Shown: positions 1 to 7,034, numbered from the stretch's first letter. The stretch: DNA of 8,182 nucleotides from Pullilachnospira_A gallistercoris (GCA_018712125.1 DVHM01000003.1:1-8182), one strand, 5' to 3'. The notes: generated by a model from the sequence alone, not told the origin. A program made the numbers and translations.

Positions 1-37
1 TAAACAGTATCTAAATCTATTACTAAGGAGTATTCTT

Positions 38-1213
38 ATGATCTACGTTGGAATTGATGTCGCTAAGGATAAGCATGACTGCTTTATCACGAACTCAGAT
101 GGTGAAGTCCTCTTTCAGGTTTTTACCATTCAGAATAATCGGAAGGGCTTTGATGATCTTTTTTCCAGGATCCAATCCACTTCCTCAGATGTGTCCAATA
201 TAAAAGTAGGACTGGAAGCCACTGGACACTACTCTTACAACCTGCTCGGTTATCTCATTGACAAAGGTCTACCCACCTATGTCATCAATCCGCTCCACAC
301 AAATCTTTACAGAAAAAGTCTCAGCCTTAGAAAGACGAAAACGGATAAGGTCGATGCCCGAACCATTGCTATGATGCTTATGTCTGACGTGAACTTGAAG
401 TCCTACTCAGACACATCATATCATAACGAAGAGCTAAAGTCACTTACCCGTTACCGTTTTGATAAGATTCAGGAACGTGCTCGGCTCAAGCAGTCTGTAT
501 CCAGACTTGTCACCATCCTCTTCCCCGAATTGGAAAAACTTGTTCCAACACTCCATATCGCTTCTGTTTACGCCCTGCTTTCTGAACTTCCTTCTGCTGG
601 AAAGATTGCCTCCTGCCATCTGACACATCTGACAAAGCTGTTAGAAAACGCCTCGAAAGGCCGTTACAGCAGGGAGAAAGCGATTGAAATACGGGAGGCT
701 GCAAGAACGTCCATCGGTTCCAACATGCCTGCTAAGTCTCTTGAATTAAGGCACACACTCCGGCTGATCGGTGAACTGGATTCTGAGATCACGGAAATCG
801 AATCCGAGATCAAACGGATCATGGATCAAATCTCCTCCCCGATCCTGACTATTCCCGGAATAGGCTACCGCATGGGTGCCATGATCCTGGCCGAAATCGG
901 GGATTTCTCTCGCTTTGATTCACCGGATAAAATCCTGGCGTACGCTGGTGTTTCTCCATCCACCTATCAATCCGGGCAGTTGGAATCATCTTATTCTCAT
1001 ATGGAAAAGAGGGGCTCACGTTATTTGCGTTTTGCCTTGATCAATGCCGCCAAGTATGTCTGTCACTGGGATGAAACATTCGGAGCATATCTTCAGAAAA
1101 AGATTTCTGAAGGGAAACACTACAATGTTGCCATCACTCACGCCACAAAGAAACTGGTACGATTGATCTACGCAATGGAAAAATCCGGAAAGCCTTACAT
1201 AAAAATGGCGTAA
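38..1213 (+). CDS. IS110/IS1111-family DEDD transposase (RNA-guided recombinase type)
   Basis: This 391-residue protein is a full-length IS110-family transposase, which cuts and rejoins DNA during excision and insertion of its element. The N-terminal RuvC-like domain shows the DEDD set: D7 (in YVGIDVAKDKHD), E60 (in GLEATGHY), D103 and D106 (in KTDKVDART). Residues about 240-265 are rich in charged and leucine residues and probably form the coiled coil linking the two domains. The C-terminal Transposase_20 domain begins with a helix-hairpin-helix-like segment, LTIPGIGYRMGAMILAEIG (about 270-288). It then has the AYAGVSPS...QSG block, in which S312 is the likely nucleophilic serine, and the MEKRGSRYLR motif (322-331). 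Known members are guided by an RNA encoded in the element. The ATG is preceded by AAGGAG at 25-30 with a 7-base spacer. No frameshift or missing catalytic residue is seen, so the protein is probably functional. Confidence 0.95.
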   Translation: MIYVGIDVAKDKHDCFITNSDGEVLFQVFTIQNNRKGFDDLFSRIQSTSSDVSNIKVGLEATGHYSYNLLGYLIDKGLPTYVINPLHTNLYRKSLSLRKTKTDKVDARTIAMMLMSDVNLKSYSDTSYHNEELKSLTRYRFDKIQERARLKQSVSRLVTILFPELEKLVPTLHIASVYALLSELPSAGKIASCHLTHLTKLLENASKGRYSREKAIEIREAARTSIGSNMPAKSLELRHTLRLIGELDSEITEIESEIKRIMDQISSPILTIPGIGYRMGAMILAEIGDFSRFDSPDKILAYAGVSPSTYQSGQLESSYSHMEKRGSRYLRFALINAAKYVCHWDETFGAYLQKKISEGKHYNVAITHATKKLVRLIYAMEKSGKPYIKMA

Positions 1214-1340
1214 CTTTTCCTGTTTTATAACACTCTCTTTGAGCACCTGTCTATGATGCTCTGTTTGTCATGCGATTTTCAAGGTACAAATATATCTGAA
1301 ATGCGTTTCCGCAATTCATTCATAAAATTTCATTTTAGTC
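1214..1340 (+). ncRNA. Candidate bridge/seek RNA region of the insertion sequence
   Basis: The stretch after the transposase stop has no open reading frame but can fold. One hairpin at 1297-1318 has arms TGAAATGCG and CGCAATTCA around a TTTC loop: nine pairs with one mismatch. A smaller hairpin pairs GAGCA (1241-1245) with TGCTC (1257-1261). IS1111-type elements are known to encode their target-selecting RNA in a non-coding region downstream of the transposase, so this is the natural place for it. The guide loops cannot be identified without the target and donor junction sequences. If the element is of the IS110 type instead, the RNA would lie upstream, outside the window, and this would only be the right-end flank. 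Confidence 0.35.
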
Positions 1341-1362
1341 TTGACTTTTAATAGTTAGTCTT
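1335..1362 (+). repeat. Paired TTAGTCTT direct repeat with outward TTGACT at IS right end
   Basis: TTAGTCTT occurs at 1335-1342 and again at 1355-1362, exactly 20 bp apart. Between the copies lies TTGACT (1341-1346), a good match to a -35 box pointing out of the element towards the response regulator gene. A weak -10 match, TTTTAA, follows at 1365-1370 after 18 bp. The repeats may be subterminal transposase or recombination sites. The -35 may form a junction promoter when the element is circular. Both readings are inference. Confidence 0.35.
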
Positions 1363-1413
1363 TCTTTTAACCTCAGTATAGGAGCACAGCCTTGCGCCTG
1401 CCTTCCCTCTACT

Positions 1414-1432
1414 TTACATTTACCTTACATTT
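1414..1432 (+). promoter_or_regulatory. 11-bp-phased direct repeat, probable OmpR-type operator
   Basis: TTACATTT is present at 1414-1421 and again at 1425-1432, so the repeat starts are 11 bp apart. Tandem half-sites on one helical turn are the usual binding pattern of OmpR/PhoB-family regulators. The site lies just upstream of the expected -35 position of the promoter driving the regulator and kinase genes. That position is typical for activation by the phosphorylated regulator itself. Confidence 0.5.
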
Positions 1433-1462
1433 CGGATCAGCCGGCGAAATCTCTTTTTCGTG

Positions 1463-1471
1463 TGCTATAAT
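1463..1471 (+). promoter_or_regulatory. Extended -10 promoter box for the two-component operon
   Basis: TGCTATAAT is a perfect extended -10 element, with TG at 1463-1464 and TATAAT at 1466-1471. Transcription would start near 1478. No good -35 hexamer is seen at 1443-1448 (GGCGAA), which fits a promoter that relies on the extended -10 and on an activator bound at the repeats just upstream. The ribosome site AAAGGAG follows at 1477-1483, so the leader would be very short. Confidence 0.55.
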
Positions 1472-1492
1472 ATCCAAAAGGAGATTTGTGAT

Positions 1493-2197
1493 ATGGACTA
1501 TGGTTATCTGAAACACAGAAAAATCCTCATCGTGGACGATGAGATGGAACTGCTGGAAATGGTTACATCCATCCTGGCGCAGGAGGGATTCAGGGAAATG
1601 AAAACCGCCCGGACGGTGTCAGAAGCGCTGCGGATGGTAAAGGAATGGCAGCCGGATCTCGCCATTTTAGATGTGATGCTGCCTGACGGAAATGGTTTTT
1701 CCCTGTTTGAGCAGATCAGAACGTTTTCGGAAGTTCCCGTACTCTTTCTGACTGCCCGCGGGGAGGACGAGGACCGGCTGAAGGGCCTGGGCCTTGGCGC
1801 GGACGATTACATGGTCAAACCCTTCCTTCCGAAAGAACTGTCTCTGCGCATCGGAATCATTCTGCGGCACTACTATAAAGGGGAAAATCCCATCGTCCAG
1901 CTTGCCGACAGTCAGATTGACTTTGACCGCGCCGAAGTGAGAAAAGGCGGAAAGCGGCTTCCCCTGACCGCCAAGGAATACGACATCCTGTCGGCCCTCT
2001 GCCGCAACGCCGGGAGAATCGTGACGATCGATCAGCTCTGCGAGGCCGCATGGGGAGATAACCCCTACGGGTATGAAAACTCCCTTATGGCGCACATTCA
2101 CAGAATCAGGGAAAAAATCGAAGCCAACCCCTCGAAACCGGTATCCCTCATCACAGTCAAGGGTCTGGGCTACAAACTGGTATTGACGGAGTATTGA
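1493..2197 (+). CDS. OmpR/PhoB-family response regulator
   Basis: This 234-residue cytoplasmic protein receives a phosphate from the neighbouring kinase and binds DNA. The receiver domain (about 9-125) has the acidic pair D15/D16 in ILIVDDE, phospho-acceptor D60 in LAILDVMLPDG, T87 in VLFLTAR and K109 in DDYMVKPF. The C-terminal winged-helix domain (about 135-232) shows LTAKEYDILSAL, the IDQLCEAAWG turn and the final VKGLGYKL motif. I chose the ATG at 1493 because AAAGGAG ends ten bases before it. The upstream in-frame GTG at 1460 lies over the -10 box and is unlikely. The gene ends two bases before the kinase start, so the two are cotranscribed and probably translationally coupled. The target genes are unknown: no transport, antibiotic-resistance or cell-wall gene stands next to it, so I give no symbol. 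Confidence 0.95.
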   Translation: MDYGYLKHRKILIVDDEMELLEMVTSILAQEGFREMKTARTVSEALRMVKEWQPDLAILDVMLPDGNGFSLFEQIRTFSEVPVLFLTARGEDEDRLKGLGLGADDYMVKPFLPKELSLRIGIILRHYYKGENPIVQLADSQIDFDRAEVRKGGKRLPLTAKEYDILSALCRNAGRIVTIDQLCEAAWGDNPYGYENSLMAHIHRIREKIEANPSKPVSLITVKGLGYKLVLTEY

Positions 2198-2199
2198 TT

Positions 2200-3588
2200 A
2201 TGAAAGATATTGCGAAACTGATCCGAAGATTTGTGGGAATCCTGCTTTTGAGTCTGGTTCTGCTCGCCATCCTCAATATTGTGATTCTCGCCGTCATCTC
2301 CTCAAAACAGACTGCATACGGAAGGCCCTGGACCACCGCGAAAGAGACTGCCGGGGCGCTGCAGAGAACCGAAACGGGGTATCTCCTATCCGATGAAATG
2401 TCCGGGAAACTTACCGCGGAACATGCCTGGGCCATCTACATTGACAATGACACCCTGACCGTCGCATGGCACACGGACAATCTGCCCGCATCCATTCCCC
2501 AACAATATACCATCTCCGATATCGCGGATTTGACGCGGGGATATCTGGAGGACTATCCCACCTATACCGGCAGGGCAGAAAACGGATTGGTCGTAGTCGG
2601 CTATCCGAAAGACCGGTACTGGAAGCACATGTTTCCGAGCTGGGATTATGATTTCATCAAAAACCTTCCCTATCTTGTTCTGATCGTGATCGGCGTGAAT
2701 GTGTTCCTGATTTTTCTGATTTATATGATCGCCAATTCCAAATTGCTGAAATCCGTCCGGCCGATTACCGACGGCATTCAGGCGCTGCCATCCGGCGAAC
2801 CCGTTTATGTCAGAGAAACCGGCCTTCTGTCCGGTCTGTCCGCCAGAATCAATCAGACCTCCGACATACTTCAGAGCCAGAAACGGGATTTACAGAGAAA
2901 AGAGACGGCGCGGGCAAACTGGATTTCCGGCGTATCCCACGACATCCGCACGCCCCTTTCCATGGTCATGGGGTATGCCAGTCAGATGGAGGACGATGAA
3001 AGCCTTCCGGAAAGCGCAAGAAAAAAGGCGGGGATGATCCGCCGGCAGAGCGTAAGGATGAAGAATCTTATCAACGACCTGAATCTTGCCTCAAAGCTGG
3101 AATACCATATGCAGCCGCTCGACCCAAAACCTGTAAATCTCGTGGCGGTCGCGAGACAGAGCGTGGTTGATTTTATCAATCTGGGGATGGAAGAGAAATA
3201 TCCGATTGAATGGAACACGGACGAGACGCTGACGGCCTGCGTCATAAACGGAGATAAGAAATTGCTGCTGCGGGCTGTCGGCAACCTGATTGCTAATGCC
3301 CAGACGCACAATCCAAAGGGCTGCGCGATTTCCGTGCGTGTGGAAAAGAGTGATGGGAACTGCAAGATCATAATTGAAGATAACGGCGTCGGCGTTACCG
3401 ATGAAAAACTGGAAAAGCTCCGGACAACGCCCCACTATATGATGAGCGACAGCGGCACGGGCGAACCGCGGCACGGCCTGGGGCTTCTGATTGTGGGACA
3501 GATCGCCGCCGTACACAATGGAAGCGTAACGTTCGACCACGGAAAACAGGGAGGATTTGCCGTGACGCTTTCTTTTCCCATTCCATAG
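2200..3588 (+). CDS. Membrane sensor histidine kinase
   Basis: This 462-residue kinase is the partner of the preceding regulator. It has a transmembrane helix at about 11-33, an extracytoplasmic sensor region of about 120 residues (34-155) without a domain I recognise, and a second helix at about 156-178. A HAMP-like linker follows, then the phospho-acceptor H247 in GVSHDIRTPLSMVMGY. The ATPase domain has the N box at 362-367 (NLIANA, N366), the G1 box DNGVG at 394-398 and the G2 box HGLGL at 425-429. All catalytic motifs are intact. The start at 2200 has GGAG at 2188-2191 with an eight-base spacer. An in-frame TTG two codons earlier overlaps the regulator stop and is less likely. The layout resembles VanS/PhoR-like kinases common in Clostridia, but the signal cannot be read from the sequence. 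Confidence 0.94.
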   Translation: MKDIAKLIRRFVGILLLSLVLLAILNIVILAVISSKQTAYGRPWTTAKETAGALQRTETGYLLSDEMSGKLTAEHAWAIYIDNDTLTVAWHTDNLPASIPQQYTISDIADLTRGYLEDYPTYTGRAENGLVVVGYPKDRYWKHMFPSWDYDFIKNLPYLVLIVIGVNVFLIFLIYMIANSKLLKSVRPITDGIQALPSGEPVYVRETGLLSGLSARINQTSDILQSQKRDLQRKETARANWISGVSHDIRTPLSMVMGYASQMEDDESLPESARKKAGMIRRQSVRMKNLINDLNLASKLEYHMQPLDPKPVNLVAVARQSVVDFINLGMEEKYPIEWNTDETLTACVINGDKKLLLRAVGNLIANAQTHNPKGCAISVRVEKSDGNCKIIIEDNGVGVTDEKLEKLRTTPHYMMSDSGTGEPRHGLGLLIVGQIAAVHNGSVTFDHGKQGGFAVTLSFPIP

Positions 3589-3627
3589 CCCGCTCCTCCC
3601 TTGTACACCGACGCTATCGTCTTTTGT

Positions 3628-3672
3628 ATGCCGGCGCTTCTCTCACGCAAACCGCAGAGAAAAGGCCGGCAT
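3628..3672. other. Hairpin between convergent kinase and ribU genes
   Basis: ATGCCGGC at 3628-3635 and GCCGGCAT at 3665-3672 are perfect inverted copies. Inside them CTTCTCT can pair with AGAGAAAAG through a two-base bulge, giving a long stem. It sits in the short gap between two genes that end towards each other, where a two-way terminator is expected. No run of T follows the stem on either strand, so it is not a textbook intrinsic terminator. It may instead protect 3' ends or weakly stop transcription. Confidence 0.4.
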
Positions 3673-3686
3673 TACCGCTTCTGACT

Positions 3687-4355
3687 CTACAGATTCTGCG
3701 TTCCCTTCAGAATTGGCGAAAGTTTCTTGTACACCAGCATGGTAATGACAACGGAGAACAGCGCTTTCACGAAGGTAAAGGGCACATTGAAGATCAACAG
3801 ACACTTCCAGAGTTCATCCGCGGAGGGAAGAATCAGCTGGTAAGCCGCGATGATCGTGTCCATGGGCATAAAGTTCTCGTATACCGGATACATGATGAAA
3901 TAGTTGGAGGGGAAGCTGACCAAAGCCATGATGACCGCTCCCACCAGAGAGCCGATGACTGCCCCTTTCTTCGACTTCATCTTCCGGTAAATCAGTCCCG
4001 CCGGAAGCACGAAGGACGCGCCCAGCACGAAGTTGCTCAACTCTCCCACGCCACCGGTAGAGGTAATCATCAGATGAAGCAGATTCTTGACCAGGCAGAC
4101 AACCACGCCGCAGACCGGGCCGAGAGCGAAGGAGCCGATCAGCGCCGGGAGCTCCGAGAGATCCATCTGGATGAAGGACGGCATGATGGGAACCGAGAAA
4201 TCCAGAAACATCAGAATGAAGGCGATAGCGGAGAGCATAGCCGTCACTGTGACATAGCGGACGTTGGTGGTTCCTCTGACTGCCGAACGTTTCCCGGAGG
4301 ATTTTCTCTGTCCGGAGGAATAGTGATTGGTTGACATGCTGCTTGTTGTGCTCAT
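3687..4355 (-). CDS. ribU: Riboflavin ECF transporter substrate-binding protein RibU
   Basis: This 222-residue membrane protein is the substrate-specific (S) component of an energy-coupling-factor transporter for riboflavin. It would work with the shared EcfA/A'/T module encoded elsewhere. Family features include a first helix with small-residue spacing (AMLSAIAFILMFLDF, 39-53), the signature DLSELPALIGSFALGP (65-80), KNLLH (90-94), GGVGELSNFVLG (101-112) and the last-helix start FNVPFTFVKA (189-198). The first 30 residues are a polar, serine-rich extension not needed for the fold. I chose the ATG at 4355 because AAAGGAGTG lies at 4362-4370 with a six-base gap. Frames reaching further upstream run into the terminator of the leader. 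The FMN riboswitch directly upstream independently supports the riboflavin assignment. Confidence 0.93.
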   Translation of the reverse strand: MSTTSSMSTNHYSSGQRKSSGKRSAVRGTTNVRYVTVTAMLSAIAFILMFLDFSVPIMPSFIQMDLSELPALIGSFALGPVCGVVVCLVKNLLHLMITSTGGVGELSNFVLGASFVLPAGLIYRKMKSKKGAVIGSLVGAVIMALVSFPSNYFIMYPVYENFMPMDTIIAAYQLILPSADELWKCLLIFNVPFTFVKALFSVVITMLVYKKLSPILKGTQNL

Positions 4356-4480
4356 AGGTAACACTCCTTTTCCATAAATATTTTTATTTAGGAAAATTCC
4401 GGTTGTGGTAAGCTGGTAATTGCGGACTGGGAAGGATTCTGCGTTTCGCCTGCCTCTGACGCCGAGAATGGTCCTTCCAC

Positions 4481-4517
4481 AAACAAAAAACCCCGGACAC
4501 GAAAACGCATCCGGGGC
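4481..4517 (-). terminator. Riboswitch-controlled intrinsic terminator of the ribU leader
   Basis: On the minus strand CCCCGGATGC and GTGTCCGGGG (4491-4516) form a strong GC stem around a short loop. It is followed at once by TTTTTT and a further T-rich stretch (4481-4490). The hairpin lies between the FMN aptamer and the ribU start codon, so it is the expression platform: FMN binding should favour it and stop transcription before ribU. Confidence 0.88.
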
Positions 4518-4545
4518 AAGATAACCACGCAAAAAAGCTTATCTT
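4518..4545 (-). promoter_or_regulatory. Candidate antiterminator overlapping the aptamer P1 strand
   Basis: On the minus strand AAGATAA (4545-4539) can pair with TTATCTT (4524-4518). The first strand overlaps GAAGAT (4546-4541), the 3' half of aptamer stem P1, so this stem and P1 exclude each other. In addition TTCGGGGC at the aptamer 5' edge (4718-4711) can pair with GCCCCGGA (4517-4510), the left arm of the terminator. Together these pairings give a plausible FMN-free state that opens the terminator. This is inferred from base pairing only. Confidence 0.5.
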
Positions 4546-4722
4546 CTCTCATCCAGACTATACTGTCGGTACCGGAGTCACACCGGTTCCACTGCCAACG
4601 GCAGGTCACGGACTCATGCGCCACGCGCAAACACCGTCGGTCGGGAATTTATACCGATGCCGGAAGTTCTTTCAGAAGCTCTTTCCAGAACTCCGGCGGC
4701 ATATCACCCTGCCCCGAAGATT
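4541..4722 (-). promoter_or_regulatory. FMN riboswitch (RFN element)
   Basis: The minus strand carries the conserved FMN aptamer blocks in order: ATCTTCGGGGCAGGGTGA (4722 down to 4705), AATTCCCGACCGACGGT (around 4635-4650), AGTCCGTGACC, and CCGACAGTATAGTCTGGATG followed by AGAGAAGAT ending at 4541. Stem P1 pairs ATCTTC with GAAGAT. The RNA senses flavin mononucleotide and lowers ribU expression when FMN is plentiful. A 53-base insert at 4651-4703 enlarges the P2 arm and can itself fold, since TATGCCG pairs with CGGTATA and CCGGAGTTCT with AGAACTTCCGG. An intrinsic terminator lies downstream. Confidence 0.96.
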
Positions 4723-4738
4723 TCCTATTACGAAAAAC

Positions 4739-4767
4739 AGTATATGCTTCTTGTGCGCTCCTGTCAA
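4739..4767 (-). promoter_or_regulatory. Strong promoter of the riboswitch-ribU transcript
   Basis: On the minus strand a consensus TTGACA (4767-4762) and TATACT (4744-4739) are separated by 17 bp. Transcription would start near 4732, about ten bases before the riboswitch. The TGA stop codon of tex (4766-4764) lies inside the -35 hexamer, so there is no spare sequence between the two units. Confidence 0.85.
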
Positions 4768-6932
4768 CAGGATTCCTTTCGGATCTTCATCGTCAGCCCG
4801 ATCCGCTGCTTCTTCAGATCCACCGAGAGTACCTGGACCTCCACGATGTCCCCCACGGAGACCACCTCCAGGGGATGCTTGATGTAGCGGTCGCTCATCT
4901 GGGAAATGTGCACCAGGCCGTCCTGATGGACGCCGATATCCACAAAGGCGCCGAAGTCGATGACGTTGCGCACGGTTCCCTTTAAGACCATCCCGGGCTT
5001 TAAGTCCTTCATCTCCAGCACATCGCTGCGCAGAATCGGCCGGGGCATGTCCTCACGGGGATCTCTTCCGGGCTTCTCCAGTTCCTTTAAGATATCCTCC
5101 AGTGTCAGCTCGCCGGTCTCCAAAATCTTGGCCAATTTCCCGACACTTCCGGCCTTCTTTTTCGCCTCGGCTGTGATGCCGGTCAAACCTCCGGCGGCGA
5201 GCTCGCTCTTGTCATGGCCAAGATAACGCAGAAGTTCCTCCGCGACACCGTAGCTCTCGGGGTGCACGCCGGTGGCATCCAGGGGCTCCTTGCCGCCTGC
5301 GATCCGCAGGAAACCGGCGCACTGCTCATAGGCCTTCGGCCCCAGCTTCGCCACCTTCAGAAGCTGGCGGCGTGTGGTAAAGCGGCCGTTTTCTTCCCGG
5401 TAGGACACGATATTTTTCGCGATGGTCTTGTTGACGCCGGAGACATACTCCAGCAGGGAGGCGGAAGCGGTGTTCAGATCCACGCCCACCCGGTTCACGC
5501 AGTCCTCCACCACGCCGGAGAGAGCCTCCCCCAGCTTCTTCTGGTTCATGTCATGCTGGTACTGTCCCACGCCGATGGACTTGGGATCGATCTTTACCAG
5601 CTCCGCGAGAGGATCCTGCAAGCGACGGGCGATAGAAGCGGCGCTGCGCTGCCCCACGTCAAAATTCGGAAACTCCTCGGTGGCCAGTTTGCTGGCGGAG
5701 TACACGGATGCCCCCGCCTCATTTACGATCACATACTGGACCTTCTGGGGGATTTCCTTCAAAAGATCCACAATGATCTGCTCCGACTCCCGGGAAGCAG
5801 TACCGTTTCCCACGGAAATCAGGGTAATGTGATACTTCTCAATCAGCTTTTTCAGCACTGCCTTGGACTCCGCCACCTTGTTCTGAGGCGCGGTCGGGTA
5901 AATGACCGTGGTATCCAGAACCTTTCCCGTGGCGTCCACCACCGCCAGCTTACAGCCGGTGCGGAAGGCCGGATCCCAGCCCAGCACCACCTGACCGGCG
6001 ATGGGCGGCTGCATCAGAAGCTGCTGAAGGTTCTTGCCAAAGACACGGATGGCACCGTCCTCGGCGTTCTCCGTCAGCTGGTTTCGAATCTCCCGCTCGA
6101 TGGCCGGGGCGATCAGCCGATGGTAGCTGTCCTCGATGACCGCTTTCAACGCCGGTGTGGTCTGGGGATTATCATTTCGGATGACCTTTCTCTCCAGATA
6201 CCGGAAAATGTCCTCCTCCGGCGCCGCGATCTTTACCGTGAGCACTTTCTCCTTCTCGCCCCGGTTCAACGCCAACACCCGGTGTCCCGGCAGCTTCGCC
6301 ACCGGCTCATCGAAGTCATAGTACATCTCGTAAACGCTCTCCGCCTCGGGATCCTTTGCCGCAGAGAGGATCCGCCCCTTCTTCTCGGTCAGTTCCCGAA
6401 TGCGGATCCGGTAATCCGCGTCGTCGGAGATCAGCTCGGCGATAATGTCGCAGGCTCCGTCCAGCGCAGCCTGGGCCGTAGGTACCTCCTTCTCCCCGTC
6501 TATATATTTCTCTGCCTCCTCCAGCGGAGACACCGTCATCTTCTGCAGCAGAATCAGGTTTGCCAGTGGCTCCAGCCCCCGCTCCCGGGCAATCATGGCG
6601 CGGGTGCGCCGCTTCGGGCGATAGGGCCGGTAGAGATCCTCCACCACCACCAGCGTCTCCGCCGAAAGGATCTGCTTTCGCAGTTCCTCCGTCAGCTTTC
6701 CCTGCTCCTCGATGCTGGCGATCACACTCTCCTTCTTCTCCTCCAGATTGCGCAGATAGGTAAGGCGTTCCGAAAGATTTCTGAGCACCTCATCGTTCAG
6801 CGCGCCGGTGGCCTCCTTGCGATACCGGGCGATAAAGGGGATCGTATTGCCCTCGTCGATCAGTTTTACCGCCGCCTGGGCCTGAGCCGGCCGAATATTC
6901 AGTTCTTCCGCCAGTTTTCTTATCACATCCAT
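4764..6932 (-). CDS. tex: Tex-family RNA-binding transcription accessory protein
   Basis: This 722-residue cytoplasmic protein matches Tex (also known as YhgF or YdcI), a conserved nucleic-acid-binding factor linked to transcription and RNA metabolism. The helical N-terminus carries the family signature IPFIARYRKEATGALND (31-47). The RNase-H-like YqgF domain starts near 316 with VVLGWDPAFRTG (W319, D320). Helix-hairpin-helix motifs lie at about 485-550 (LLEYVSGVNKTIAKNIV). A C-terminal S1 domain at about 647-716 contains FGAFVDIGVHQDGLVHIS. The length is normal for the family. I chose the ATG at 6932, with AAAGGAAG at 6941-6948 and an eight-base gap. An in-frame start at 7034 would place its codon inside the promoter. 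There is no terminator after the gene, so some transcripts may read into the ribU leader, where the riboswitch terminator could stop them. Confidence 0.95.
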   Translation of the reverse strand: MDVIRKLAEELNIRPAQAQAAVKLIDEGNTIPFIARYRKEATGALNDEVLRNLSERLTYLRNLEEKKESVIASIEEQGKLTEELRKQILSAETLVVVEDLYRPYRPKRRTRAMIARERGLEPLANLILLQKMTVSPLEEAEKYIDGEKEVPTAQAALDGACDIIAELISDDADYRIRIRELTEKKGRILSAAKDPEAESVYEMYYDFDEPVAKLPGHRVLALNRGEKEKVLTVKIAAPEEDIFRYLERKVIRNDNPQTTPALKAVIEDSYHRLIAPAIEREIRNQLTENAEDGAIRVFGKNLQQLLMQPPIAGQVVLGWDPAFRTGCKLAVVDATGKVLDTTVIYPTAPQNKVAESKAVLKKLIEKYHITLISVGNGTASRESEQIIVDLLKEIPQKVQYVIVNEAGASVYSASKLATEEFPNFDVGQRSAASIARRLQDPLAELVKIDPKSIGVGQYQHDMNQKKLGEALSGVVEDCVNRVGVDLNTASASLLEYVSGVNKTIAKNIVSYREENGRFTTRRQLLKVAKLGPKAYEQCAGFLRIAGGKEPLDATGVHPESYGVAEELLRYLGHDKSELAAGGLTGITAEAKKKAGSVGKLAKILETGELTLEDILKELEKPGRDPREDMPRPILRSDVLEMKDLKPGMVLKGTVRNVIDFGAFVDIGVHQDGLVHISQMSDRYIKHPLEVVSVGDIVEVQVLSVDLKKQRIGLTMKIRKESC

Positions 6933-7005
6933 CTGTTCTGCTTCCTTTCGCTTTCTTTTTGTCCGGACCGTAGCCCTGCTTCTTTTGACAAAACACACTT
7001 TCCTC

Positions 7006-7034
7006 ATTATACTGAAAACAGTTTCAGTAAACAA
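7006..7034 (-). promoter_or_regulatory. Probable tex promoter
   Basis: On the minus strand TTGTTT (7034-7029) and a perfect TATAAT (7011-7006) are spaced by 17 bp. Transcription would start near 7000, giving a leader of roughly 68 bases before the tex start. The -35 is only a partial match. The spacer is filled by an inverted repeat. Confidence 0.7.
7010..7029. promoter_or_regulatory. Perfect dyad filling the tex promoter spacer, possible operator
   Basis: TACTGAAA (7010-7017) and TTTCAGTA (7022-7029) form a perfect eight-bp inverted repeat around a four-base centre. The dyad covers almost exactly the space between the -35 and -10 boxes. A repressor dimer bound there would block RNA polymerase. 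It does not match the Firmicute LexA box, and I cannot name a regulator. Confidence 0.45.

Larger units (their letters stand above)
1..1375 (+). mobile_element. IS110/IS1111-family insertion sequence, left end outside window
   Basis: The element is inferred from the complete DEDD-type transposase gene and the roughly 160-200 bp AT-rich non-coding stretch after it, which differs from the promoter region that starts near 1410. IS110-family elements usually lack clear terminal inverted repeats and make little or no target duplication, so the ends cannot be fixed by eye. The left end lies before position 1 or within the first 37 bases. The right end is placed loosely between 1340 and 1410, because a motif pair and an outward TTGACT lie at 1335-1362 and the native regulator promoter elements start at 1414. 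In the IS1111 group the long non-coding region normally lies downstream of the transposase, and in the IS110 group upstream. The downstream tail seen here fits IS1111, but the missing left side prevents a firm assignment. Confidence 0.7.

Noticed and set aside
3624..4334. A 236-codon open frame antisense to ribU
   Set aside because: Its translation is rich in H, R, D and Q with no family match, and it lies opposite a well supported RibU gene.
6967..6973. Further ACCGTAG copy in the tex leader
   Set aside because: It is out of phase with the array, and a few copies of any hexamer are expected by chance in 8 kb; another lies inside tex near 5249.
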